DNA of 64,000 nucleotides from Streptomyces sp. TLI_171 (GTDB taxonomy: Bacteria > Actinomycetota > Actinomycetes > Streptomycetales > Streptomycetaceae). The stretch is from assembly GCF_003610255.1 (NCBI RefSeq), contig NZ_RAPS01000001.1, positions 5,793,001 to 5,857,000 on the forward strand. The letters run 5' to 3'. Position 1 is the first letter of the stretch. Every line of letters starts with the position of its first letter. The notes under the pieces were generated by a model. That model saw nothing but the letters and a program-made list of their open reading frames with translations. It searched no databases and was not told where the DNA came from. Shown here piece by piece: positions 48,845 through 57,464 of this stretch. Position numbers and translations under genes: made by a program.

Positions 48845-49708
48845 ATGGGAACCCCCGTCGACCAGCTCGTCGACCTGCTCGACCTGGAGCGGATCGAGCT
48901 GAACATCTTCCGCGGCCGCAGCCCGGAGGAGGCGCTGCAGCGCACCTTCGGCGGGCAGGTGGCGGGCCAGGCGCTGGTCGCGGCGGGCCGGACGGTGGAC
49001 GAGGACCGGCCGGTGCACTCGCTGCACGCGTACTTCCTGCGCCCCGGCGTCCCGGGCGTGCCGATCGTCTACCAGGTCGACCGGATCCGGGACGGACGCT
49101 CCTTCACCACCCGCCGGGTGCTGGGCATCCAGGGCGGGCGGTCGATCTTCGCGCTGACCGCGGACTTCCACAAGCCCGAACCGTCCGGCATCGAGCACCA
49201 GTTCCCGATGCCGCAGGTGTCCGCCCCGGAGGACCTGCCGAGCGCGCTGGACGAGGTCGGCGCCCGGCTCGGCGAGCTGCCGCCGTTCATCAGCCGTCGC
49301 CAGCCCTTCGACATCCGCTACGTGGACCGGCTGAAGTGGACCCGGGAGGAGCTGGACGGCGTCGAGGCGCGCAGCGGGGTGTGGCTGAGGACCAACGGCG
49401 CGCTGCCCGACGACCCGCTGATCCACGTCTGCGCGCTCACCTACGCCAGCGACATGACGCTGCTGGACGCCGTCCGCGCCCCCGTCGAACCGCTGTGGGG
49501 CGAACGGAACTTCGACCTGGCCTCGCTGGACCACGCGATGTGGTTCCACCGCCCGTTCCGGGCAGACGACTGGCTGCTGTACCAGCAGGAGTCACCGATC
49601 GCGCACGGTGCCCGCGGCCTGGCCCGCGGCGAAATCTACGACCGCAGCGGGCAGTTGGTGGTCTCCGTGATGCAGGAGGGTCTGTTCCGGCCCCTGGCCG
49701 GGCCCTGA
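48845..49708 (+). CDS. Acyl-CoA thioesterase II (TesB type)
   Basis: A 287-aa double hot-dog thioesterase hydrolysing acyl-CoA. Typical segments are LLDLERIELNIFRGRSPEEA, QRTFGGQVAGQALVAAGRTV, HSLHAYFLRPGVPGVPIVY, and the C-terminal SLDHAMWFHRPFRADDWLLY with RGLARGEIYDRSGQLV. Catalytic Asp and Gln/Thr positions of TesB appear present. GAGAGGGAG lies 7 bases before ATG 48845. Confidence 0.94.
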   Translation: MGTPVDQLVDLLDLERIELNIFRGRSPEEALQRTFGGQVAGQALVAAGRTVDEDRPVHSLHAYFLRPGVPGVPIVYQVDRIRDGRSFTTRRVLGIQGGRSIFALTADFHKPEPSGIEHQFPMPQVSAPEDLPSALDEVGARLGELPPFISRRQPFDIRYVDRLKWTREELDGVEARSGVWLRTNGALPDDPLIHVCALTYASDMTLLDAVRAPVEPLWGERNFDLASLDHAMWFHRPFRADDWLLYQQESPIAHGARGLARGEIYDRSGQLVVSVMQEGLFRPLAGP

Positions 49709-49782
49709 ACCGCAGGTGACGTCCGGTCGGGCACCGGGCGCCACCAGTCCCCGATGGCACGACCGACTTGGGAGGCAGTCCG

Positions 49783-50571
49783 ATGACCGACACCGCAGCC
49801 GAGGCGTGGCAGCGCTGGACGGAGTCCCGGAGCGCCGCCGTCAGCGCCCCGCACGGGCCGCTGGCGCTGACCGGCACCCACTGGCTGGAGTCCGAACCGG
49901 GGAAACTCCCCGGCCTGCCGGGCCGCTGGTGGGCCGAGGACGGCCTGGTCTGCGCCGAGCTGGTCGCCGTCGACGGCGTCCGACTCGAGGGCGGGCAGCA
50001 GGAGTTGACCGGCCGGGTGGAGTTGCGGCCGGACACCGACCCGGGCGCGCAGATCGCCGTCGTCGACCAGTTGCGGCTGGTCCCGATCGAGCGCGAGGGC
50101 GAACTCGCGCTGCGGGTCTTCGACCCCGCCGCCCCGGCTCGGACCGCGTTCGCCGGGATCTCGGTGTACCCGTACGCGCCGGACTGGGCGGTGCCCGCCG
50201 TGTTCACCCCGTACGAGAGCGGCGAGCGGGCCGTGGTGGTGGAGAACGCGGACGGCCGGGCCCGGCCGCTGACCGTCACCGGGCAGATCGCGTTCACCCT
50301 GGCCGGGCAGCCGCACACGCTGACCGTCAGCGGCTCCGGCGGCCGGCTCAGCGGCGTCATCGCGGACGGCACCAGCGGACGGGGGACCTACCGGTTCCGG
50401 TTCGTCACGCTGCCCGCGCCGGACGCCGACGGGCACACCGTGCTGGACCTCAACCGGGCGTTCCTGCCGCCGTGCGCCTTCGCCGACCACTTCATCTGCC
50501 CGTTCCCGCCGCCCGGGAACCGGCTGAGCATCGCGGTCGAGGCGGGCGAACGGCAGGTGGTCACCGTCTGA
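49783..50571 (+). CDS. DUF1684 domain protein
   Basis: A 262-aa protein. ATG 49783 has GGGAGG 6 bases upstream. The DUF1684 pattern is seen in GPLALTGTHWLESEPGKLPG and the C-terminal DLNRAFLPPCAFADHFICPF with PPPGNRLSIAVEAGER. Function is unknown. It precedes the LacI gene by 147 bases on the same strand, with the LacI operator between them. Confidence 0.88.
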   Translation: MTDTAAEAWQRWTESRSAAVSAPHGPLALTGTHWLESEPGKLPGLPGRWWAEDGLVCAELVAVDGVRLEGGQQELTGRVELRPDTDPGAQIAVVDQLRLVPIEREGELALRVFDPAAPARTAFAGISVYPYAPDWAVPAVFTPYESGERAVVVENADGRARPLTVTGQIAFTLAGQPHTLTVSGSGGRLSGVIADGTSGRGTYRFRFVTLPAPDADGHTVLDLNRAFLPPCAFADHFICPFPPPGNRLSIAVEAGERQVVTV

Positions 50572-50589
50572 ACCGGGCCGACCGGTTTC

Positions 50590-50603
50590 TGGGAGCGCTC
50601 TCA
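50590..50603. promoter_or_regulatory. LacI-type operator before the LacI gene
   Basis: TGGGAGCGCTCTCA, one base off the perfect palindrome found twice farther on (TGAGAGCGCTCTCA). It lies 116 bases before the LacI start and suggests autoregulation. It also resembles the CebR operator TGGGAGCGCTCCCA known from Streptomyces cellobiose regulation. Confidence 0.75.
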
Positions 50604-50718
50604 GCCGGGTGCTGCGGGCGCTACCCTGGTCACAGAGCCAGCATTCGACACCCAGCATCGACAACAACACAGCCCCCACTGCGGTCAGGCGTGTGCGGAC
50701 GGCGGAGAGGAGCCCACA

Positions 50719-51795
50719 GTGGCGGAGGCCGGAGCACAGGCGGAGCACCCGTCGGGGAGCGGGGGCGGCCCCGAGGCGGGCGCCCGCCCCACCCTGGAGT
50801 CGGTGGCCGAACGGGCCGGCGTGTCCAGGGCCACCGCCTCGCGGGTGGTCAACGGCGGCGCGGGCGTCCGGGCCGCGCTGCGCGAGAAGGTCCAGCAGGC
50901 CGTCGACGAGCTCGGCTACGTCCCCAACCTGGCCGCCCGCACCCTGGTCACCCGCCGCAACCGGGCGATCGGCGTGGTGGTCGCCGAGCCCGAGGCCCGG
51001 TTCTTCTCCGACCCGTTCTTCGCCCAGCACCTGCGCGGCATCAGCCGCGAACTGGCCGCCGCCGACAACCAGATGGTGCTGCTGCTCGCCGAGGACGAGA
51101 ACGACCACGAACGGATCTGCCGCTACCTGGCCGGCGGCCACGTCGACGGCGTGCTGCTCTTCTCGCTGCACCGCTCCGACCCCACCCCGCAGACCGCGCA
51201 CCGCCTCGGCCTGCCCTTCGTGATCGGCGGCCGCCCCGGCTGGCCCGGCGCCGAGTCCGACCGCGACCTGGTGTACGTCGACAACGACAACCGCGGCGGC
51301 GCCCGGCTCGCCGTCCAGCACCTGCGCTCGCTCGGCCGGACGCGGATCGCCACCATCACCGGCCCGCTCGACCAGACCTCCTCCGTGGACCGCCTCGACG
51401 GCTACCGGGACCAGCTGCCCGACGGCGACGGCGACCTGATCGCCGTCGGCGACTTCACCGCCGACGGCGGCATCCGCGCGATGAAGGAGCTGTTGGCCCG
51501 CCGCCCCGACCTCGACGCCGTCTTCGCGGCCTCCGACGCGATGGCCTCCGGTGCGCTCCGCGTCCTGCGCGCCGCCGGGCGCCGCGTCCCGGAGGACGTC
51601 GCGGTGGTCGGCTTCGACGACGTCGAGTCGATCGCGGCCTGGACGGAGCCGCCGCTGACCACGGTCCGCCAGGAGATCGAGGAGATGGGCCGCCTGATGA
51701 CCCGCCTCCTGCTGCGCCGCCTCAACGACCCGTCGGCCTCCGCCCCCTCCTCGGTGATCATCCCGACCGGGCTGGTGGTCCGCGGGTCCGCCTGA
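50719..51795 (+). CDS. LacI family regulator of the glucan locus
   Basis: A 358-aa repressor. GTG 50719 has GAGAGGAG 7 bases upstream. The helix-turn-helix is TLESVAERAGVSRATASRVV with the minor-groove hinge NLAARTLVTRRNRAIGVVVA. The periplasmic-binding-like effector domain (DPFFAQHLRGISRELAAADN, VDGVLLFSLHRSD, VGFDDVESIAAWTEPPLTTV) is complete. Operators of matching type lie before this gene, the GH81 gene and the ABC operon, so a beta-glucan oligosaccharide is the likely inducer. That substrate is inferred from context. Confidence 0.92.
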   Translation: MAEAGAQAEHPSGSGGGPEAGARPTLESVAERAGVSRATASRVVNGGAGVRAALREKVQQAVDELGYVPNLAARTLVTRRNRAIGVVVAEPEARFFSDPFFAQHLRGISRELAAADNQMVLLLAEDENDHERICRYLAGGHVDGVLLFSLHRSDPTPQTAHRLGLPFVIGGRPGWPGAESDRDLVYVDNDNRGGARLAVQHLRSLGRTRIATITGPLDQTSSVDRLDGYRDQLPDGDGDLIAVGDFTADGGIRAMKELLARRPDLDAVFAASDAMASGALRVLRAAGRRVPEDVAVVGFDDVESIAAWTEPPLTTVRQEIEEMGRLMTRLLLRRLNDPSASAPSSVIIPTGLVVRGSA

Positions 51796-51838
51796 CGCCG
51801 GAGCCGCCTGACGCCGGAGCCACCTGACGCCGGGTCAG
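51791..51838. repeat. Three tandem 16-bp repeats between convergent stops
   Basis: CCTGACGCCGGAGCCG and two variants follow head to tail (51791, 51807, 51823). The first holds the LacI stop codon and the third the beta-lactamase stop on the other strand. It may be a slippage product; no hairpin role is obvious. Confidence 0.7.
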
Positions 51839-52719
51839 CCGAGCGCCGCGGCCACCGACCCGGCCGCGGCGGCGAGCAGCGGCTCGTCCGCGACGGCGCC
51901 CGGGTCGGGCTTGGTGGCGAGCACGGTGACGACGACCGGCGCGCGGTGCGGCGGCCAGGCGAGCGCGGCGTCGTTGGTGGTGCCGTACCCGCCGGTGCCG
52001 GTCTTGTCGGCCACCCGCCAGGTCGGCGGGAGCCCGGCGCGCAGGCGGGCCGCGCCGGTGGTGGTGCCGAGCAGCCAGGCGGTGAGCCGGGCGCGGTCCG
52101 GCGGGGCGAGGGCGCTGCCCAGGACCAGGCGGGCGTAGCTGCGGCCCAGCGCGGCGGGCGTGGTGGTGTCGGTGGGGCGGCCGGGCTCGGCGGAGTTCAG
52201 CGCGGGCTCCCAGCGGTCCAGCCGGGTGACCGGATCGCCGATCGAACGGCAGAACCGGGTGACGGCCGACGGCCCGCCGAGCAGCCGCAGCAGCAGGTTC
52301 GCGGCCGTGTTGTCGCTGAACTCGACGGCGGCGGCGCACAGTTCGGCCACGGTCAGGCTGCGGGTGAGCCCGCAGACGGGCGCATGGCCGGAGTCGACGA
52401 CGTCCCGGTCGGTGTAGCGCACGGTCGCGGCGAGGTCGACCCCGGCCCGCAGCAGGGCGGCGACCGCCAGCGGCTTGAACGTCGAACACAGCGGGAACCG
52501 CTCGTCCGCCCGGTACCGGATCGTCGCACCGCTGCCGGTGTCGTGCGCGAAGACCCCCAGCCGCGCCCCGTGCGCCCGCTCCAGCCCGCGCAGGCGGCTG
52601 TCGAGGTCGTCGGCGGCCGCCCGCCCGGCGGCGGGCAGGACGGCGGCGGGCAGGACGGTGGCGAGGCCCAGGGCGGCGGCCCCGCCGAGCAGGTGACGGC
52701 GGGCGGGACGGACGGGCAT
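51835..52719 (-). CDS. Class A beta-lactamase
   Basis: A 294-aa secreted serine beta-lactamase. A twin-arginine-like signal (RPARRHLLGGAAALGLATVL) precedes the mature enzyme. All class A motifs are present: STFK (Ser79, Lys82), SDN (135-137), the omega-loop Glu in RWEPALN (Glu171) and KTG (239-241). ATG 52719 has GAGGAG 8 bases upstream. Chromosomal class A enzymes are common in streptomycetes. It is wedged between the LacI gene and the GH81 gene, but no shared function is evident. Confidence 0.95.
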   Translation of the reverse strand: MPVRPARRHLLGGAAALGLATVLPAAVLPAAGRAAADDLDSRLRGLERAHGARLGVFAHDTGSGATIRYRADERFPLCSTFKPLAVAALLRAGVDLAATVRYTDRDVVDSGHAPVCGLTRSLTVAELCAAAVEFSDNTAANLLLRLLGGPSAVTRFCRSIGDPVTRLDRWEPALNSAEPGRPTDTTTPAALGRSYARLVLGSALAPPDRARLTAWLLGTTTGAARLRAGLPPTWRVADKTGTGGYGTTNDAALAWPPHRAPVVVTVLATKPDPGAVADEPLLAAAAGSVAAALG

Positions 52720-52876
52720 CGGGCGCTCCTCGGGGCCGGGCGGCCGCCGTGCGGGCAGCCGTCCCCTTCCCGCTTTCCCCCTCCGGGGCCGGGCCCCACC
52801 TGGCCCAGCCCGGCCGGAACGCGGAACCGCCGGGGCCCCTGTCGGCGGGCCCCGGCGGCGTTCGGTGCGGGTCGGA

Positions 52877-55774
52877 TCAGTCGAACGGGATCCGCAGGAC
52901 GGACGCGTTGCCCTGGGCCTGGGTCGCACCGGTGCGGAGCTGGGCGGGGGCGCTGCCGAGGGCCGGCCAGATCTCCACGCGGACGGTGGCGTTGCTCAGG
53001 TTGGTGAGCGCGGCGCCCGTGCTGGACTGCAGGCCGGAGGCGGTGGCGCCGTAACGCTCCCAGCCGGGCACCGGGTCGGTGGCGAAGTAGCGGTAGGTCT
53101 CGGTCCGGTCGTACGTGCCGTCGCCGTTGAAGTCGTAGGAGACGCGGGCCTGTTGGGCCAGGGCGACGGTGGCGCCGGCGTCCACGTAGAGGTCGAAGTC
53201 GGTGCTGCCGCCGGCGCGCAGGGTGCCGGTGAGGTGGCCGGCGGTGTAGGTCAGCGGCTGGTAGGGGGTCCCGTCGTGGTTGGCGCCGCCGCCGGACGGG
53301 ACGGTGCTGCTGGTCGCGCCGCTGCCGTAGGCGGTGGTGAGGGTGCCGCCGGGCTGCAGGTAGAGGGTGTTGGCCCGGGTCTGCGGCACGCTCGCACTGG
53401 CCGACGGGGACGGCGAGGCGGACGGCGAGGCCGAGGTGGAGGCGGACGGGGAGGGGGTGGGGGAGGAGGACGTGCCGCCGGTGCCGCCGTCCGGCTTGGT
53501 GCCGCGCTCGGAGGCGGTGGAGCGGGCCGGGACGGTCAGCGCGTAGCCGTCGGAGAAGTGCACGGTGCGGGCGGCGGTGGTGTAGTTGTGCGCCACGTGG
53601 GTGCGGGTGGAGCCGTTGGCGAACACCGCCGCGGTCGGGGTGTCGGCGGTGGTCGCCGGGTCCAGGGTGCCGAGCGTGGCGAGGTCGTAGATCCAGGCGT
53701 AGGTGTGCGCCTTGGACTCGCCCTCCTCCGGGGTGTAGCCGGCGTTCCCGGCGTCCCAGTCGGCCTTGGCGGCGGCCGGGTCGGTCAGCGCCTCGGCCTC
53801 CCACAGCAGGTCGCGCCAGTCGGTGAAGACGCCGCCGTTGCCGGACTTCAACTCGGCCAGGTTGGCGGCGAGGTCGTCCTTGCGGCGCGCCAGGTACAGC
53901 GAACCGGAGGTGACGGGAAGGAAGTTGATGCCGTGGATCATGCCGGGCGCGGCGGTCCACCAGGTGGAGTAGGCGGCGCCGGAGCCCCACACCATGCCGA
54001 CGGTGCGGTGCTGGAAGTTGGCCGGGAAGACCTGGTGGTCGGCGTCGAACCAGTACTGCTGAACGGCGTTGGCCTCGGTGGTGTACAGGTAGACGCCGAG
54101 GTCGCGCAGCGCGGTGTCGCCGGTGGCGGCGCCGTACAGCAGCAGGCCGGCGCTGAAGTTCAGCGACTCGGAGGAGGACTCCTCGTTGTTGCCGGCCGCG
54201 AACCCGGCGTGGCCGGAGGCCCAGCCGTGGCCCTCGTAGGGGTCGAAGTTGCGGAGCCAGGGGAACCGGGCGTCGGTGCGGTCGGTGTTGGCGGCGTCCT
54301 TGGCGAGCAGCTTGACCATGCCGCCCCACTGGGCGTCGGCGGCCCAGGCGGTGTCGTAGCGGGCGACGGTGGCGGCGGCCTGCACGAAGTAGCCGTAGTG
54401 GAAGTGGTGGTCGTTGAGTTCGGCGTCGGTGCCGTAGGAGGCCGGGTAGCCGATCAGGGTCTTCCAGGTGGAGTCGTAGGCGAAGCCGGGTGAGCCGGTG
54501 CCGGCGAACCAGGTCTGCAGCTTGCCCTTCATCAGGCCGAGCATCTTGTCGCGCACCGCGGTGTCACCCAACTGGTCCGCTACGGGCACGAGTTGGGCGA
54601 GACGGCCGAGCGCCTTGCCGGTCCAGTAGGTGTCGGTGGCGGCGTTGAACGGGTCGCTCGCGTCGGCGACCTGGTGGAGGTAGCCGTCGAGCGCGGCGCG
54701 GTCGTACGCGCCGACGTCGGGCAGCGAGGGGAGCACGCCGGTGACGGACTGCACGGTGCTGAACGAGGAGCCCTGGCGGATCTTCATGGTGCCGCGCGGG
54801 GAGGTGTACGTCAGGGCGGTCAGCGCGTCCGGGGTGGCCTGCCACTGCTGCGGGTAGAGCGCCAGCAGGGTGCCGGTGCCGGTGCCCTCCTGGGCGGCGG
54901 TGGTGGCGGTGAAGGTGGTGGTGAGCCTGCCCGCGGCCTCGTCGTAGGTCCAGCCGACCCTGGTGTCGGTGACGAAGTTGTAGGCGTACGTGCGGAACAG
55001 CGCGAGGTCGGCGGTGGAGGGCAGCAGCGCGACCGAGTAGTAGTCCTTGCTGCCGAGGTTCGCCGTCACGGTGCTGCCGCTGACGCTCCAGCTGCTGCCG
55101 GTGGGCGCGAACAGGCCGTAGTTGTGGCCGGCCACGGTGATGCCGAGGACGTTGCCCTGGCTGGCGAACACGGTGGGCGCCGAGGCGGTGGTGACCTGGG
55201 CGGCGCCGCCGGTGGCGTGCGCGTACACGTACGGCAGGCCGTGTCCGACGGTGGCGCTGAAGGTGTGCGAGCCGTCCGCCCAGTACGGGGTGACGGTCCA
55301 GTCCGACCAGCCGTCGACCTTGGTGTCGGGGGAGTTCAGGCCGGCCACGCCCAGGGTGAGGTCCCGGGTGTGGGTGTAGTCGTACTGCCGGCCGTCGGAG
55401 GTGACGGTCGGCGTGGTGGGGTAGCCGACCTCCAGGCCCGCGGCCTGCGCCTTGAAGGTCATCGGGTGCGCGTACAGGTTCTCAGAGTACGGGTTGCCCG
55501 CGTAGCGCTGGTAGATCAGCGAGGACCACCAGTCGTTGGTGGGGGCGGCCTGGCCGGCCATCCGCGCGGTGACCTTGGGGGCGACGGGCGCGCCGTCGGA
55601 GTTGGTGGGGCCGACCGTGCCGGCGGGGCGGGAGTCGGTGTATCCGCCGAGGCCGACCCGGACGGTGGCGGCGGAGGCGGTGCCTGCGCCGAGTGCGGCG
55701 GTCAGGGTCGCCGCGGCGGCCAGCGCCAGCGTGGTCAGGGCGGCCGTGGGGCCGCGCAGGGAGCGGAGCTTCAT
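52877..55774 (-). CDS. Secreted GH81 endo-beta-1,3-glucanase with C-terminal binding domain
   Basis: A 965-aa protein. ATG 55774 has GAGGTGG 9 bases upstream; GTG 55786 is less likely. A signal peptide covers residues 1 to about 40. The GH81 catalytic region runs to about residue 740, with NDWWSSLIYQRYAGNPYSEN, ELNDHHFHYGYFVQAAATVA (catalytic Asp region, near 450) and GNNEESSSESLNFSAGLLLY (Glu, near 530). A Ser/Pro/Ala linker (about 767-797) leads to a beta-rich domain of about 165 residues that resembles beta-1,3-glucan-binding modules such as CBM56; that label is tentative. It digests laminarin, curdlan or fungal wall glucan outside the cell. Confidence 0.92.
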   Translation of the reverse strand: MKLRSLRGPTAALTTLALAAAATLTAALGAGTASAATVRVGLGGYTDSRPAGTVGPTNSDGAPVAPKVTARMAGQAAPTNDWWSSLIYQRYAGNPYSENLYAHPMTFKAQAAGLEVGYPTTPTVTSDGRQYDYTHTRDLTLGVAGLNSPDTKVDGWSDWTVTPYWADGSHTFSATVGHGLPYVYAHATGGAAQVTTASAPTVFASQGNVLGITVAGHNYGLFAPTGSSWSVSGSTVTANLGSKDYYSVALLPSTADLALFRTYAYNFVTDTRVGWTYDEAAGRLTTTFTATTAAQEGTGTGTLLALYPQQWQATPDALTALTYTSPRGTMKIRQGSSFSTVQSVTGVLPSLPDVGAYDRAALDGYLHQVADASDPFNAATDTYWTGKALGRLAQLVPVADQLGDTAVRDKMLGLMKGKLQTWFAGTGSPGFAYDSTWKTLIGYPASYGTDAELNDHHFHYGYFVQAAATVARYDTAWAADAQWGGMVKLLAKDAANTDRTDARFPWLRNFDPYEGHGWASGHAGFAAGNNEESSSESLNFSAGLLLYGAATGDTALRDLGVYLYTTEANAVQQYWFDADHQVFPANFQHRTVGMVWGSGAAYSTWWTAAPGMIHGINFLPVTSGSLYLARRKDDLAANLAELKSGNGGVFTDWRDLLWEAEALTDPAAAKADWDAGNAGYTPEEGESKAHTYAWIYDLATLGTLDPATTADTPTAAVFANGSTRTHVAHNYTTAARTVHFSDGYALTVPARSTASERGTKPDGGTGGTSSSPTPSPSASTSASPSASPSPSASASVPQTRANTLYLQPGGTLTTAYGSGATSSTVPSGGGANHDGTPYQPLTYTAGHLTGTLRAGGSTDFDLYVDAGATVALAQQARVSYDFNGDGTYDRTETYRYFATDPVPGWERYGATASGLQSSTGAALTNLSNATVRVEIWPALGSAPAQLRTGATQAQGNASVLRIPFD

Positions 55775-55813
55775 GATCGTGTCCACCTCGAGTGGGGGGC
55801 GGGCGGGTGAGGA

Positions 55814-55865
55814 TGAGAGCGCTCTCAGCCAGCGGACCGTAATGGCGGGCCTGAAGGGGTGTCAA
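55814..55865 (-). promoter_or_regulatory. GH81 promoter with LacI operator
   Basis: On the minus strand TTGACA (55865-55860), 18 bases, then TACGGT (55841-55836) make a strong promoter. The perfect palindrome TGAGAGCGCTCTCA (55814-55827) begins about 9 bases after the -10, at the expected transcript start. A repressor bound there would block initiation. Confidence 0.75.
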
Positions 55866-55989
55866 CTGCCCGGGCGGAGACTGTTGCGTTCAGAAGTCGA
55901 ATGACCTGGTCCTTGTCATCGGGAGATTACGTTCAGGTTTCGAGGGCTTGACGGGCGAACTTCTGGCCCGGCACTCTCTCGACATCGGT

Positions 55990-56003
55990 TGAGAGCGCTC
56001 TCA
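55990..56003 (+). promoter_or_regulatory. LacI operator before the ABC operon
   Basis: A perfect TGAGAGCGCTCTCA 80 bases before the binding-protein gene. TTGACG (55948-55953) may be the -35 box, with a weak -10 near 55972. It shares the 309-base divergent region with the GH81 promoter; the two operators are 176 bp apart. Confidence 0.75.
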
Positions 56004-56083
56004 GAAACTGGGCGCCCCGCCGATCGGCACCAGCTTCCTTCTGCACTCCACCCACGCTCCCGCCCCGCCCTGGAGGCATTCGC

Positions 56084-57391
56084 ATGGCTACCCCGAGAGT
56101 CCGCCGCTCCACCGCTGCCCTGGGCAGCACCGTCCTCGCCACCGCGCTCCTGCTCACCGCCTGCAGCAGCTCCGGCGGCACCGGGTCCAAGGACTCCGCC
56201 GACGGCAAGGTGACCCTCACGGTGGACCTGTTCGGCACCTTCGGGTTCAAGGAGGCCGGGCTGTACGACGAGTACATGAAGCTCCACCCGAACGTCACCA
56301 TCAAGCAGACCGACACCCAGGACGAGGGCCAGTACTGGCAGGCCCTGCAGACCAAGCTCGCGGGCGGCGGCGGCCTCGCCGACATCCAGGGCCTGGAGGT
56401 CGGCCGGGTGGCCAGCGTGGTGAAGAAGCAGGCCGACAAGTTCACCGACCTCAAGACGCTCGGCATCGGCGACGTCAACGACGGCCTGGTCGACTGGAAG
56501 GGCGCCGCGATCAAGACCGCGGACGGCAAGGTGCTCGGCGCGGGCACCGACATCGGCCCGGAGGCGATCTGCTACCGCACCGACCTGTTCAAGGCCGCGG
56601 GCCTGCCCACCGACCGCACCGAGCTCGCCGCCAAGTGGTCGACCTGGCAGGGCTACCTCGACCTCGGCAAGCAGTACGCCGCCAAGGCCGAGGCCGGAAA
56701 CGCCTGGACCGACAGCGCCGCCGGCATGTTCACCGCCGAGGTCGGCCAGCAGAAGGTCCGCTACTCCGACGAGTCCGGCAAGGCCGTGTACGACAGCAGC
56801 CCGGCCGTGCAGACCGCCTGGGCCGACGCCACCAAGCTGGTCGCCGACGGCCTGTCCGCCAAGCTCGCCCAGTGGACGCCGGAGTGGAACAAGGCGTTCA
56901 CCACCGGCAAGTTCGCCACCCTGTCCTGCCCCGCCTGGATGATCGGCTACATCAAGGGCCAGGCCGGCGAGGGCGCCACCGGCAAGTGGGACATCGCGGC
57001 CGGCCCCGGCAAGACCGGCAACTGGGGCGGCTCCTACCTGGCGATCCCGCGCACCGCCAAGCACCCCAAGGAGGCCGCCGAGCTGATCAAGTGGCTGAAC
57101 GCCAAGGAGCAGCAGGCCACCCTGTTCACCAAGCAGGGCTCCTTCCCGTCCTCCACCGGCGCCCAGGAAGCCATCAAGGACGTCAAGGACCCGTACTTCA
57201 ACAACGCCCCGATCGGTCAGATCTTCAGCGAGTCCGCGAAGGCGATGCCCGCGCAGGTGCTCGGCACCGACGACGGCGTGATCGGCAAGGCGTTCACCGA
57301 CGCCCTCGGCGAGGTGGAGCGCACCAACACCGCGCCGGACACCGCCTGGAAGCACGCGCTGGACAACGTCAAGAAGGCCAACGGCAACTGA
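56084..57391 (+). CDS. ABC sugar transporter, lipoprotein binding component
   Basis: A 435-aa extracellular solute-binding protein (family 1, CebE-like). The lipobox is LTAC (Cys27) followed by SSSGG. The mature part has TLTVDLFGTFGFKEAGLYDE, AWTDSAAGMFTAEVGQQ, and LIKWLNAKEQQATLFTKQGS. GGAGG lies 7-8 bases before the ATG. It captures oligosaccharides released outside, here probably beta-1,3-gluco-oligosaccharides given the flanking enzymes. Confidence 0.93.
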   Translation: MATPRVRRSTAALGSTVLATALLLTACSSSGGTGSKDSADGKVTLTVDLFGTFGFKEAGLYDEYMKLHPNVTIKQTDTQDEGQYWQALQTKLAGGGGLADIQGLEVGRVASVVKKQADKFTDLKTLGIGDVNDGLVDWKGAAIKTADGKVLGAGTDIGPEAICYRTDLFKAAGLPTDRTELAAKWSTWQGYLDLGKQYAAKAEAGNAWTDSAAGMFTAEVGQQKVRYSDESGKAVYDSSPAVQTAWADATKLVADGLSAKLAQWTPEWNKAFTTGKFATLSCPAWMIGYIKGQAGEGATGKWDIAAGPGKTGNWGGSYLAIPRTAKHPKEAAELIKWLNAKEQQATLFTKQGSFPSSTGAQEAIKDVKDPYFNNAPIGQIFSESAKAMPAQVLGTDDGVIGKAFTDALGEVERTNTAPDTAWKHALDNVKKANGN

Positions 57392-57412
57392 CGACCCGTC
57401 ACCTCACGCGCA

Positions 57413-57440
57413 CCGGCCCGCCGCTCACCCGGCGGGCCGG
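57413..57440 (+). promoter_or_regulatory. Intercistronic hairpin after the binding-protein gene
   Basis: A perfect 11-bp stem (57413-57423 with 57430-57440) and loop CTCACC, between the binding-protein and first permease genes. Such hairpins protect the upstream message or partly terminate, giving more binding protein than permease. There is no T-run. Confidence 0.55.
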
Positions 57441-57464
57441 GCGCCCCGTCGAAGGACCCCGCCC

